From JANNWF01 sp052390415 (lineage in GTDB: Bacteria > Pseudomonadota > Gammaproteobacteria > Xanthomonadales > Xanthomonadaceae), in the NCBI GenBank assembly GCA_052390415.1, contig JBQTGY010000178.1, forward strand, positions 1-29,131: a stretch of 29,131 bases of DNA, read 5' to 3'. A model generated the notes under the pieces. The model was not told the origin of the DNA and searched no databases. It saw only the letters and a list, made by a program, of their open reading frames with translations. The stretch's first letter is position 1; each line of letters opens with the position of its first letter. Of the stretch, positions 1 through 8,077 are shown piece after piece. Position numbers and translations under genes: made by a program.

Positions 1-900
1 ACGCGAGCGCTCGCCCAGCAATGGCGGGCGGAAGGCGATGATGACGATGCCGTCATTCGCCGCGCGCTGCGTTGGTTCAACGCCGAGTTCACTTACACCT
101 TGAATCCGCCCCTGCTCGGGCGCGACAGCGCCGATGATTTCCTGTTCAACACCAAGGCAGGTTACTGCGAACACTTTGCTTCGTCGTTCGCGGTGCTGAT
201 GCGGGCGGCGGGCATTCCAGCGCGCATCGCAACCGGCTATCTCGGCGGGGCGACCAACTCGCTGGGTGGATACATGGTGGTGAGACAGTCGGACGCGCAT
301 GCGTGGGCCGAAGTCTGGTTGCAGGATCGCGGTTGGGTACGCATCGACCCCACCAGCGCGATCGCTCCTGAGCGAATCGAGAGCGGCATCGGCGCGCTGG
401 GTGCCGATGACCGCATGCCACCTGGCTTGGCTCGCACCCTGTTGGAAGCGGCGGACTGGATGCGCCGCGGCTGGAATGATCTGGTCCTGGGCTTCGACGC
501 CGGCAAACAAAGTCAGTTGTTGCAACCCTTTGGCATCGAGAACGCAGATTGGCAGCAACTCGCGACCGCATTGATGACCACCGCCGGCATCGCGGTGATG
601 ATCACCCTGATCTTGCTGCTGCGGCCGGGTAAAGACAATCGCGACGCGCTCGCCCGCGCCTACATTGAGTTTCAGCGCCGTTTGGCCAAGCGCGGCGGGC
701 TCAAGGCGGCCAGCGAAGGTCCGCTGGCCTTCGCAGAACGCATGCAAGCAATGTTCCCCAAAGATGCAGCGCAAATCAGCGCACTCAGCATGCGTTATGC
801 ACACCAGCGCTACGCTCCCCTGACTGCCGATCCGCAGGTCGAAGTCAGCTTGTGTGCCGACTTGCGCGGCTTTCGCCTCAGTCCGGAGGACCGAACATGA
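1..900 (+). CDS. tgpA: Transglutaminase-like protein TgpA, C-terminal part (5' end outside window)
   Basis: The reading frame is open from base 1, so the start lies upstream. The visible 299 residues carry the papain-like transglutaminase core: the catalytic Cys codon is at 166-168 (AGYCEHF), the His codon at 298-300 (SDAHAWAEVW) and the Asp codon at 346-348 (IDPTS). One hydrophobic segment follows (about 571-630, VMITLILLL), then a soluble tail of the kind seen at the end of TgpA proteins. TgpA is an inner-membrane protein with an N-terminal multi-pass DUF3488 region and a periplasmic transglutaminase domain; it is known from Pseudomonas, and its substrate is not settled. The DUF3488 part is not visible here, so the name rests on the C-terminal layout. 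The stop overlaps the next gene by 4 bp (ATGA), suggesting translational coupling. Confidence 0.8.
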   Translation, partial: TRALAQQWRAEGDDDDAVIRRALRWFNAEFTYTLNPPLLGRDSADDFLFNTKAGYCEHFASSFAVLMRAAGIPARIATGYLGGATNSLGGYMVVRQSDAHAWAEVWLQDRGWVRIDPTSAIAPERIESGIGALGADDRMPPGLARTLLEAADWMRRGWNDLVLGFDAGKQSQLLQPFGIENADWQQLATALMTTAGIAVMITLILLLRPGKDNRDALARAYIEFQRRLAKRGGLKAASEGPLAFAERMQAMFPKDAAQISALSMRYAHQRYAPLTADPQVEVSLCADLRGFRLSPEDRT

Positions 901-1418
901 CCCGCCTACTGCCGATTGCATCCGCGATTGTTGTTGCCTTGCTCGCTGGCTGCGCCACTGCGCCCAAGCCGTTGCAAGGTGAATTCGCGCAGATCCTGCC
1001 GACCGAAGCCGGCATCCAGTCACCCATCGGCCAGCGCGTGCGCTGGGGCGGCGAGATCGTGGCGGTCGATACGCAGGCGTCTCGCAGTTGTTTCGAGATG
1101 CTGGGCAAGCCCTTGAATGAATCCGCCCGCCCCAGCCGAGCGGATGAAACCGCCGGACGCTTTCTGGCCTGTCGCGATGGCTTCTACGACCCGGCCCTGT
1201 TTGAAGTGGGTCGCGATCTCACCGTGATCGGCACCATCGAAAGTATCGAACCTCGCCCCATTGGCGGCTTCGAGTATCGCTATCCGCGTATCGCTGCGGA
1301 AGTCATCTATCTGTGGCCCACGCGCGATCTGTATCGAATGCGACCAGTCGGATTCTGGGTGGGCCAGCACGGCAACGCGTGGTTGGGCCACTGGACGCCG
1401 ATCTACTTTCCGTATTGA
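897..1418 (+). CDS. slp: Slp-family outer membrane lipoprotein
   Basis: This 173-residue protein begins with a short basic n-region, a hydrophobic stretch and a lipobox, LLAGC, with the lipidated Cys at residue 19. The mature part, with GQRVRWGGEIV near residues 50-60 and a Tyr/Trp/Pro-rich end, fits the Slp (starvation-inducible lipoprotein) family, which is anchored to the inner face of the outer membrane. Its molecular role is poorly known; E. coli Slp is associated with stress and acid resistance. I chose the ATG at 897 because it places the signal peptide correctly and overlaps the upstream stop. An earlier in-frame ATG at 852 would bury the signal peptide. Confidence 0.8.
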   Translation: MTRLLPIASAIVVALLAGCATAPKPLQGEFAQILPTEAGIQSPIGQRVRWGGEIVAVDTQASRSCFEMLGKPLNESARPSRADETAGRFLACRDGFYDPALFEVGRDLTVIGTIESIEPRPIGGFEYRYPRIAAEVIYLWPTRDLYRMRPVGFWVGQHGNAWLGHWTPIYFPY

Positions 1419-1491
1419 GGCAAACGCGTGCCCCGCTGCCAACAGGGATGCCGGCATCGCTAACGCCAGGCATGACGTGATGCCGTGGCAG

Positions 1492-1517
1492 GGCGGGCCT
1501 TGGCGCCTTGGCCCGCC
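1492..1517. terminator. Strong GC hairpin between convergent genes, possible bidirectional terminator
   Basis: An 8-bp perfect stem (GGCGGGCC paired with GGCCCGCC) encloses a 10-base loop in the 187-bp gap between the converging slp and folE2 genes. The position suits a shared terminator, but no T-run follows on either strand, so intrinsic termination is uncertain. The rest of the gap shows nothing recognisable. Confidence 0.35.
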
Positions 1518-1605
1518 GCCCGAATGAAGTGCGAATCGCGCTTTTGGCGGGTCAAGATCCGCCCTTCTCCGCTGGCTCAAAGCCACCACCGAAGCAGCGC
1601 TCAGC

Positions 1606-2589
1606 TCAGCGCGCGTTACCCGGTGCGAAGTCCTCTATGCCGCCTCGGTAGCCGCCCTCCACGCCCTTGGTAGCGACGGCAACGGCATTGTGTGGATGCA
1701 AACTTTCGAAATGCGATGCGCGCACCCAGAAATCAGCCACATCATCGTCACCGTCCAGGGCCAGCTGGACGCGGCGGGCGGCGTCTTCGCAGAACATCAG
1801 GTTCTGCCCGTTCAACAACGCGAAAGCCTGCTCGTCCTCGCGCTTGACCGCAGTTTGCACCACGGTTTGCAACGCTGCTTCGACGCGATCAATCAATGCC
1901 TCAATCGGCAAATGCTTGAAGGATGGGACTAGCTTGACGCGGACTTCGGCGACCGAACGCTGACTGTGAGGAGTGGCGACAATACCTGCCTCGCTGCCGA
2001 GCCATGCCATGACCTGTTCTTTGTTGATTGCTGCTGCGCCATCGAATTCGGCGCTGAAAGCATCTTGAATCAGCTGTCGCGCCAATGCCGCCGAGCACGG
2101 ACAGGTGCTCGAGTAGACCACTTCAACGCCAAGCTCCAGACTGAACTGGCCTTGATCCATCACTGCACTGACGTGAACCGGATACGCCCGCCAGCCGCTG
2201 TTGTCGCTCTTCAGCGCACGTCGCCGCAGCATGTGTTCAAAGCGCAGTTGCACCATCGCCCGATCGGACAGATCCGCGTGCGACTCAAGAAATTCGCGCA
2301 GCAGTTTGCGCAAGCTGCAGGGGCTAAGCGGCTCGGCAGCCAGCGCCCGATCCACATGCAGATACAGGCGTGACATGTGGATGCCACGCACCTCGGCCCG
2401 TTTCAGGTTGACGAAGGCGTTGACACGCGCGTTGCTGGAAATGGTCGCCTGCTCGCTGGTGGCGACCGCCACCGGCACTTCGATATTGCCCATGCCCACC
2501 CAATCGAGCACGCCGGCGATAGCGGGTCGAACGTCGCTGGCGATGTCGGGCATCAAGCGCGCGGTGTTGTCCGGAATGCGAGGGGCCAC
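1606..2589 (-). CDS. folE2: GTP cyclohydrolase FolE2 (GCYH-IB)
   Basis: FolE2 converts GTP to 7,8-dihydroneopterin triphosphate, the first step of folate synthesis, and is structurally distinct from zinc-dependent FolE. The 327-residue product has family hallmarks: DWVGMGNIEVPV near the N-terminus, GIHMSRLY around residue 70, YSSTCPCSAALARQ containing the conserved Cys around residue 160, and the C-terminal NGQNLMFCEDAARR and ASHFESLHPHNAVA segments. I chose the GTG at 2589 because AAGGA lies six bases upstream; a TTG at 2622 is also in frame but lacks such a site. It is the last gene of the minus-strand block, 98 bp downstream of the squalene-synthase-like gene. FolE2 in other bacteria can use metals other than zinc; no zinc-responsive site was recognised here. 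Confidence 0.93.
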   Translation of the reverse strand: MAPRIPDNTARLMPDIASDVRPAIAGVLDWVGMGNIEVPVAVATSEQATISSNARVNAFVNLKRAEVRGIHMSRLYLHVDRALAAEPLSPCSLRKLLREFLESHADLSDRAMVQLRFEHMLRRRALKSDNSGWRAYPVHVSAVMDQGQFSLELGVEVVYSSTCPCSAALARQLIQDAFSAEFDGAAAINKEQVMAWLGSEAGIVATPHSQRSVAEVRVKLVPSFKHLPIEALIDRVEAALQTVVQTAVKREDEQAFALLNGQNLMFCEDAARRVQLALDGDDDVADFWVRASHFESLHPHNAVAVATKGVEGGYRGGIEDFAPGNAR

Positions 2590-2687
2590 GAGGATTCCTT
2601 GGTCGTTAGCTGGTCGCTGCAAGACTAGCTTGGCAGATGTGAATACGGAGTTCTAAGCGGCATATCTGCGGACGTCGCCAAACGAAT

Positions 2688-3467
2688 TCAATCCAAGCTC
2701 CCAGACTGACGAACCGAACGCAACGACAGGCGGGCAGCGCGCCAGCCGAGCAACAAGCCGCGCCAGGGTGAAATCGTGACCGCGCGAGGCGGGTCGCCAT
2801 GTCCAGCCAACTGACGCAAGCGTTGCTGGTCCTGCAGATGATGAAAACTGGCGAGCAAGCTGCCTTTGGGCGAAGCGATGACATTCGCCAGCAGTGCACG
2901 GGCGTAACTACCAATGACCTCGGGCCCTTCCTCGACACGCCACTCGGCGGGAATCCGTGCCCTTTCTCGCTGCACACCGAGCAAGCCGCGCAAACTGCGT
3001 TCGATCTGCAGGTGCCATGCAATGCTCGTCGCATCACTGTGGCAGTCGAGCAGTTCGCTTTCGATGGCACCGAGCGCTTGCGCGAACGGCAGCAACTCGG
3101 ACGCGCTTGCATCGACATTGGCCGGCGCGTGGTCACTTTCCAACAGCGGCATCGCCGCGCTCAGCAAAACGTGCCAATGCGCGCTGGTCACCTGGACTGA
3201 CTTCGGCTCGGCGAACAAAGCGCGCGTTAGCGGATGTCTGCCACCCTCGCCCGCGGCGAGATCGGTTATCCACCAAGCGAGTTTGGTGCGCGCGACGGCA
3301 GCATCGGACAACTCGAAAATCACCTCGACAAGCTCAGACCGCAAGGCGCCCCACGTGCGGAAAACGGTCCGCTGAGGTCGCGGACAAAACACTTCCAGCA
3401 AGGCGATTTCTGGCTCCTTCGCCAACCACTTGTCGATGAAGCCTTGCAACGCGACGGGGTCAGCCAT
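2688..3467 (-). CDS. Squalene/phytoene synthase-like protein, probably non-catalytic
   Basis: The 259-residue, mostly helical product carries ARTKLAWWITDLAAG followed by RHPLTRALF near residues 45-70, the pattern typical of squalene/phytoene synthase (Trans_IPPS_HH) proteins. It ends with a Pro-Trp-rich helix (PWRGLLLGWRAARLSLR), also like that family. I do not see the two Asp-rich DxxxD motifs that bind prenyl diphosphate in true synthases, so catalysis is doubtful. A scaffold or assembly role like that of NDUFAF6 relatives is possible but is inference. The ATG at 3467 overlaps the phosphatase stop by 8 bp, and the earlier in-frame ATG at 3548 would give an implausible Arg/Cys-rich extension. 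Position in the ubiG block suggests co-expression with quinone and housekeeping genes. Confidence 0.55.
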   Translation of the reverse strand: MADPVALQGFIDKWLAKEPEIALLEVFCPRPQRTVFRTWGALRSELVEVIFELSDAAVARTKLAWWITDLAAGEGGRHPLTRALFAEPKSVQVTSAHWHVLLSAAMPLLESDHAPANVDASASELLPFAQALGAIESELLDCHSDATSIAWHLQIERSLRGLLGVQRERARIPAEWRVEEGPEVIGSYARALLANVIASPKGSLLASFHHLQDQQRLRQLAGHGDPPRAVTISPWRGLLLGWRAARLSLRSVRQSGSLD

Positions 3468-4134
3468 GGGTGAAATCGCCGCCGAGGATTGACTGCGCAA
3501 GCAGATCCTGTGGCAACGCCGCGATGTGATCTGCACCCCACCGAGCAAGATCGGCGTCTGCGTCGATGTAGCCCCAGGCAGCGGCTACCGATCGCATGCC
3601 CGCAGCGCGCGCGGCCTCGATATCGCGCGGGTCGTCGCCGACATAAACCGCGTGCTCGACGGACTCATCAAGGCGCACACAGGCTTCAATCAAAGGCCCT
3701 GGATCCGGCTTGCGCACGGCCAAGGTGTCACCGCCTATCAGCACGGCGCAGCGCTGTGCCAAACCCAATCCATCCAGCACGCCGCGCGCCAATGCCTCTG
3801 GCTTGTTGGTCACCACTCCCCAACGTGCCCCAGCCGATTCAACCGTGTGCAATACGCCTTCCATACCGGCAAATACGCGGCTGTGCTGGGCCAGGTGGTC
3901 ACCGTAATCACGCAGGAACTCAGGCAGCAGCGTCGCAATCAGCGAAGCATCCGCGTCCGGAAAACTCTGCTGCAACATGGCGGTACCACCGCGCGACACC
4001 CAGGGCCTGAACGCCGCAAACGGCAGACTCTCCAGCCCGCGCCGCTGCCGCATGCGGCAGGCCACGGCGTACAAGTCGGGCGCGGTATCGACCAAGGTGC
4101 CGTCAAGATCCAGCAGCAGCAAGCGACACGCCAT
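3460..4134 (-). CDS. HAD-family phosphatase, Gph or MupP type
   Basis: The 224-residue product opens with LLLLDLDGTLVDT, where D9 and D11 are the HAD nucleophile and general acid/base. It carries WGVVTNKP (motif II Thr) and the C-terminal KPDPGPL ... YVGDDPRDIEAARAAGM, with the motif III Lys and the metal-binding motif IV Asp pair. The length matches phosphoglycolate phosphatase (Gph), which detoxifies 2-phosphoglycolate. The same order of TRZ/ATZ hydrolase, ubiG and HAD phosphatase in Pseudomonas contains MupP, the MurNAc-6-phosphate phosphatase of peptidoglycan recycling, so that role is equally plausible. Sequence alone does not decide here. An in-frame ATG at 4176 would overlap ubiG by 22 bp; I prefer 4134 because it starts right at the HAD fold. 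Confidence 0.85.
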   Translation of the reverse strand: MACRLLLLDLDGTLVDTAPDLYAVACRMRQRRGLESLPFAAFRPWVSRGGTAMLQQSFPDADASLIATLLPEFLRDYGDHLAQHSRVFAGMEGVLHTVESAGARWGVVTNKPEALARGVLDGLGLAQRCAVLIGGDTLAVRKPDPGPLIEACVRLDESVEHAVYVGDDPRDIEAARAAGMRSVAAAWGYIDADADLARWGADHIAALPQDLLAQSILGGDFTHG

Positions 4135-4154
4135 CCGTTTCAACCCGGCTCGTC

Positions 4155-4877
4155 TCAATCCGGCTTTCGCGCGCATGCCACGTAGTTGACTGCTGGGCTG
4201 CCACCCACACGGGCACGTCGGGTCAGCGGGTTGTACTGCAAACCGCTGACATCGGTGAGATCAAGTCCCGCGGCACGCAGCCACTGACCGAGTTCTGAGG
4301 GTTTGATGAAGCGTGCGTAGTGATGCGTGCCACGTGGCAACAAGCCGGCGATGTATTCAGCGCCGACGATGGCGACCGCAAACGCCTGCGGAGTACGGTT
4401 CAAGGTCGACAAGAAGAGTTGCCCACCGGGCTTCAACAGACGCATGCACGCTGCCAGAACCGCAGCCGGATCTGGCACATGCTCAAGCATTTCCATGCAG
4501 GCAATGGCATCAAAGTGTGTTGGCATTTCGGCAGCCAAGGCCTCGGCACTGCACTCGCGGTAGTCGATGGCAAGCCCGGATTCCAGCAAATGCAAGCGAG
4601 CGACGTCGATCACCTCGCCGCCCAAATCGATGGCGGTCACGTCGGCTCCGGCCTGCGCCAGCGCTTCCGACAACAAACCGCCACCGCATCCAAGATCCAA
4701 CACGCGTGCGCCACGCAACGGCAACCGCGCGGTGATGTAGCCGAGCCGTGCCGGGTTGATCTCATGCAGTGGTCGCGATTGGCCGTTCGGGTCCCACCAG
4801 CGCGCCGCCATGCGGTTGAACTTCGCCAGCTCGCCCGCATCGGCATTAAGGGCGCGGCCGGCGTGGCCCTCAGTCAT
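4155..4877 (-). CDS. ubiG: Ubiquinone biosynthesis O-methyltransferase UbiG
   Basis: UbiG carries out the two SAM-dependent O-methylations of ubiquinone synthesis. The product is 240 residues, the same length as E. coli UbiG. Visible are the N-terminal EL(A)KFNRMAARWWDP and PLHEINPARLGYI blocks, SAM motif I VLDLGCGGGLLSEALA (residues 59-74), the acidic AIDLGGEVI motif II, CMEMLEHVPDP, LKPGGQLFLSTLNR and the THHYARFIKPSEL segment typical of UbiG. The ATG at 4877 overlaps the stop of the upstream deaminase gene by 8 bp. The product acts at the membrane surface with the other Ubi enzymes. Confidence 0.95.
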   Translation of the reverse strand: MTEGHAGRALNADAGELAKFNRMAARWWDPNGQSRPLHEINPARLGYITARLPLRGARVLDLGCGGGLLSEALAQAGADVTAIDLGGEVIDVARLHLLESGLAIDYRECSAEALAAEMPTHFDAIACMEMLEHVPDPAAVLAACMRLLKPGGQLFLSTLNRTPQAFAVAIVGAEYIAGLLPRGTHHYARFIKPSELGQWLRAAGLDLTDVSGLQYNPLTRRARVGGSPAVNYVACARKPD

Positions 4878-6225
4878 GGCTGACGCGGCGTTGGATGGCT
4901 TCGATTCGACCCTGCCAATCACGCGCCTGATTGGCCAATTGATTGAGATCGACATCGACCAATTCGCCATCCTGCAATTTGCGCTTGCCCGCGATCCAGA
5001 CATCGCAGACCTGCTGCCGGCCAGTGGCATAAACGACTTGCGAGATCGCTTCGAAACACGGCAAGGCTTCGATGCGATCAAAGTCGATGCAGATCAAATC
5101 CGCCGCTTTACCCACTTCAATCGATCCCACCTCGGCATCGAAGCCGATCGCGCGTGCACCGCCCAAGGTAGCCATGCGCAGTGCCGCTGGTGCATCCAAC
5201 GCTTTCGCGTCGCGCGCCACGCCCTTGGCCAGCAGCGCCGCCGTGCGCAATTCGCCAAACATGTCGAGGTCGTTGTTGGAAGCACAACCGTCGGTGCCCA
5301 GCGCCAGATTGACGCCAGCACGCCGCAACGCTTCGGCCGGACAAAATCCCGACGCCAGCTTGAGATTGGACTCGGGGCAATGCACGACGGAGACCCCGCG
5401 CTCGGCGATCAGCGCGATCTCGGCTTCCGTCAAATCGGTCATGTGCACCGCGATCAAGCGGTCATTGAGCACGCCCAAGCGATCCAGCCGGGCGATCTGA
5501 CGCATGCCGTGATCGCGCATGGCGTCGACATTTTCGGCCGCCGTTTCGTGCACGTGACAGTGCACCGGCAAATCCAGTTGATCGGCCAACATGCGAATGC
5601 GCTCGAAGCCGGCATCGTTGACCGTGTAGGGCGCATGCGGCGCAAAGCAGGCGCGCACCAGCGGATGGCTGCGCCAGTTGTCATGGACTTCCAGCGCCTT
5701 GTCGAAGTATTCGTCTTGCGAACTCGCCCAGGCGGTCGGGAAATCGATGACCGGCAAGCCCACTCGAGCGCGAAAGCCGAGGCGTGCATACGTCGCCGCC
5801 TGCACGTCAGGAAACAGGTAATTGTCGTTGCTGCAGGTGGTGCCACCGCGCAACATTTCGGCCACCGCCAATTCAACACCGTCAGCAACAAACTCCGGCC
5901 CCATGACGGCGGCTTCCAGCGGCCAGATGTGCTTGGACAACCATTCCTGCAACGGTAGATCGTCGGCGACCCCACGCATCAACACCATCGGATTGTGGCA
6001 ATGCGCATTCACCAAGCCCGGCATCAGCACGCAGCGCGGGCGGCGCACCCGCTCTTTGGCGTCAAAGCGGGCGAGCAATTCGGCGCGCGGCCCCAGGCAG
6101 ACTATCCGGCCAGCTCGCACCGCCACTGCGTGATCGACCAGTACGCTGGCATGCGGCTCGATCGGGATGACCCAACCGGCTTCGATCAACAGGTCACACT
6201 TTTCTGGCGCGTCGGAGGCAGTCAT
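4870..6225 (-). CDS. mtaD: TRZ/ATZ-family amidohydrolase, MtaD-like 5'-methylthioadenosine/SAH deaminase
   Basis: This 451-residue metal-dependent amidohydrolase has the HxH metal motif NAHCHNP (H75, H77), then the His-containing CHVHETAAE and AVHMTDL segments and the metal-binding Asp in LGTDGCASNNDLDMF. These are the marks of the chlorohydrolase/MTA-SAH deaminase group, which deaminates the adenine moiety of methylthioadenosine or S-adenosylhomocysteine. Placement directly before ubiG makes sense because UbiG produces SAH, and the pairing is seen in other gammaproteobacteria. Exact substrate preference (MTA, SAH, 5'-deoxyadenosine, or guanine-like) cannot be read from sequence alone. There is no clear Shine-Dalgarno site; translation may depend on the efp transcript 87 bp upstream or on its own promoter. 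Confidence 0.85.
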   Translation of the reverse strand: MTASDAPEKCDLLIEAGWVIPIEPHASVLVDHAVAVRAGRIVCLGPRAELLARFDAKERVRRPRCVLMPGLVNAHCHNPMVLMRGVADDLPLQEWLSKHIWPLEAAVMGPEFVADGVELAVAEMLRGGTTCSNDNYLFPDVQAATYARLGFRARVGLPVIDFPTAWASSQDEYFDKALEVHDNWRSHPLVRACFAPHAPYTVNDAGFERIRMLADQLDLPVHCHVHETAAENVDAMRDHGMRQIARLDRLGVLNDRLIAVHMTDLTEAEIALIAERGVSVVHCPESNLKLASGFCPAEALRRAGVNLALGTDGCASNNDLDMFGELRTAALLAKGVARDAKALDAPAALRMATLGGARAIGFDAEVGSIEVGKAADLICIDFDRIEALPCFEAISQVVYATGRQQVCDVWIAGKRKLQDGELVDVDLNQLANQARDWQGRIEAIQRRVSHD

Positions 6226-6312
6226 TGCAGGCGTGCGAGGAGAGGTTCAACGAGCTTGATGGTTGGCGACCGACGTGGCGCGGCGGATCGCGAGCGACGT
6301 CGGTAGCGGGAA

Positions 6313-6879
6313 CTACTTGACTCGCGAGAAGTACTCGCCAGTGCGCGTATCGACGCGGATCATTTCGTCCTGGCCAACGAACAAGGGCACACGAACCACC
6401 GCACCCGTCTCCAGCTTCGCGGGCTTGCCGCCACCGCCAGAAGTGTCACCGCGCACACCAGGATCGGTCTCGACGATCTTCAATTCGACGAAATTCGGTG
6501 GTGTGACCGCCAGCGGAACGCCGTTGAACAAGGTGACCACGCAAGTCTCTTCGCCTTTCAGCCATTGCGCCGCATCGCCCATCACGTTCTTGTCGGCGGT
6601 GTGCTGCTCAAACGTATCTGGCTGCATGAAGTGCCAGAACTCGCCGTCCGCATACAGATATTGCATGTCGGTATCCATCACATCGGCCGCATCCACGGTA
6701 TCGGTCGACTTCATGGTCAGCTCGACGACGCGCCCGGTCTTGATGTTGCGGTACTTGACGCGGGTGAACGCCTGGCCTTTGCCGGGCTTGATGTAATCCG
6801 TGTCGACGATCACGCAGGGATAGTTGTCGACGAGGATTTTCATCCCGTTCTTGACGTCATTCATGCCATAGCTGGCCAT
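6313..6879 (-). CDS. efp: Elongation factor P
   Basis: EF-P relieves ribosome stalling at polyproline motifs. The 188-residue product has the full three-domain length of E. coli EF-P and carries the modifiable Lys at position 34 in KPGKGQA, which receives beta-lysine through EpmA and EpmB. The start at 6879 is supported by AGGAG six bases upstream; the longer open frame to 6999 has no such support. The epmB gene that prepares this modification starts on the opposite strand 104 bp away. Confidence 0.97.
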   Translation of the reverse strand: MASYGMNDVKNGMKILVDNYPCVIVDTDYIKPGKGQAFTRVKYRNIKTGRVVELTMKSTDTVDAADVMDTDMQYLYADGEFWHFMQPDTFEQHTADKNVMGDAAQWLKGEETCVVTLFNGVPLAVTPPNFVELKIVETDPGVRGDTSGGGGKPAKLETGAVVRVPLFVGQDEMIRVDTRTGEYFSRVK

Positions 6880-6901
6880 GCAAAACTCCTGTGGCGTGCA
6901 G

Positions 6902-6918
6902 GCTCGCGGAGCGCGAGC
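6902..6918. promoter_or_regulatory. Perfect 7-bp hairpin in the efp leader / efp-epmB divergent gap
   Basis: GCTCGCG and CGCGAGC flank three bases, forming a compact stem-loop 22 bp upstream of the efp ATG and close to its ribosome-binding site. It lies between the divergent efp and epmB starts. It could influence translation initiation of efp or bind a regulator; no clear sigma-70 promoter was recognised in the gap. Confidence 0.3.
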
Positions 6919-6983
6919 AGCTACACTCTCCGGTTGATTAAGGGCTGGGATGGGGGCGACCGGAGCGATCCGGCGATACGCAA

Positions 6984-8000
6984 ATGATACCTGCTGCAAC
7001 TGCTTCGACCCAACCGACCCCCATCAACCATGGCGACTGGCGCCAACTCATGCGCGACTGCGTGCGTGAACCTCGCGCCTTGTTGTCGATGTTGGGATTG
7101 GACGAACTCGCGCACCGCATGCCCGCCAACTCGGCCGGATTTCCACTGCGCGTGCCGCTGGGGTTTGTCGCCCGCATGCGTTTTGGTGACCCCCACGACC
7201 CCTTGCTGCGACAGGTGCTGCCGTTGGACGACGAGCTGATTCCGGTCGCCGGATTCGTACATGACGCCGTCGGCGATCTGGACCGCCGGCTGGCTCCAGG
7301 TGTGTTGCACAAATACCGCGGCCGCGCCCTGCTGATCACCACGGCCAACTGCGCGGTGCATTGCCGCTATTGTTTCCGCCGCCACTTCCCCTATGCCGAC
7401 GAAACCGCCAGCGCGAATGGCTGGCACGATGCCATCGCGGCGATTGGCGCCGACCCGCACATCGAAGAAGTCATACTGAGTGGCGGCGACCCGCTCTCGC
7501 TATCGACCAACAAGTTGGGCGAACTCACCACCCAGCTGCAGCGCTTCTCGCATGTGCGTCGGCTGCGCATTCACAGCCGCCTGCCGATCGTGTTGCCACA
7601 ACGGGTCGACACGGCTCTGCTGTCGTGGCTGGACAATCTGCCCATGCAGAAGGTGATGGTGGTGCATGCCAACCACGGCAATGAGTTCGATACGCGTGTG
7701 AATGACTCCCTGGCCGCGCTAGCTCGCAGCGGCGTAACCCTGCTCAATCAGGCTGTGCTGCTGCGCGAGGTCAACGACAGCGTCGACGCGCTGTCCGACC
7801 TGTCCGAACGCGGCTTTGCGGCTGGTGTTCTGCCCTACTACGTGCACCAGCTGGACAAGGTCAGCGGGGCCGCCCATTTTGAGGTGCCGGATGCACACGC
7901 AAGGCAGTTGCTGGAGCAACTGCGCGATCGCCTGCCGGGATATCTGGTGCCGCGATTGGTGCGTGAAATTCCCGGTCATCTTGCCAAACAGCCACTGTGA
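6984..8000 (+). CDS. epmB: EF-P beta-lysylation protein EpmB (lysine 2,3-aminomutase-like radical SAM enzyme)
   Basis: EpmB converts (S)-alpha-lysine to (R)-beta-lysine, which EpmA attaches to Lys34 of EF-P. The 338-residue product belongs to the KamA-like radical SAM family: the 4Fe-4S motif CAVHCRYCFRRH gives C123, C127 and C130, followed by LSGGDPLSLS and, near the C-terminus, the PYYVHQLDKVSGAAHF segment typical of the aminomutase fold. At this length it lacks the long extra C-terminal region of true KamA enzymes, which fits EpmB. It is divergent from efp. The partner ligase gene epmA is not in this window. Confidence 0.95.
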   Translation: MIPAATASTQPTPINHGDWRQLMRDCVREPRALLSMLGLDELAHRMPANSAGFPLRVPLGFVARMRFGDPHDPLLRQVLPLDDELIPVAGFVHDAVGDLDRRLAPGVLHKYRGRALLITTANCAVHCRYCFRRHFPYADETASANGWHDAIAAIGADPHIEEVILSGGDPLSLSTNKLGELTTQLQRFSHVRRLRIHSRLPIVLPQRVDTALLSWLDNLPMQKVMVVHANHGNEFDTRVNDSLAALARSGVTLLNQAVLLREVNDSVDALSDLSERGFAAGVLPYYVHQLDKVSGAAHFEVPDAHARQLLEQLRDRLPGYLVPRLVREIPGHLAKQPL

Positions 8001-8077
8001 CGTGGTTAGCACAATGCTTGGCGATGGCGAGCCTTCCATGTGAGACTGCGTGTCCGAACAATTCCGCCCATGCCTAG

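Noticed and set aside
1020..1589. 189-residue minus-strand frame over slp
   Set aside because: Antisense to a lipoprotein gene with a clear signal peptide and coupled start; no supporting motif.
4756..5958. 400-residue plus-strand open frame over the amidohydrolase
   Set aside because: Antisense shadow of a gene with all metal-ligand motifs; it has no family resemblance.
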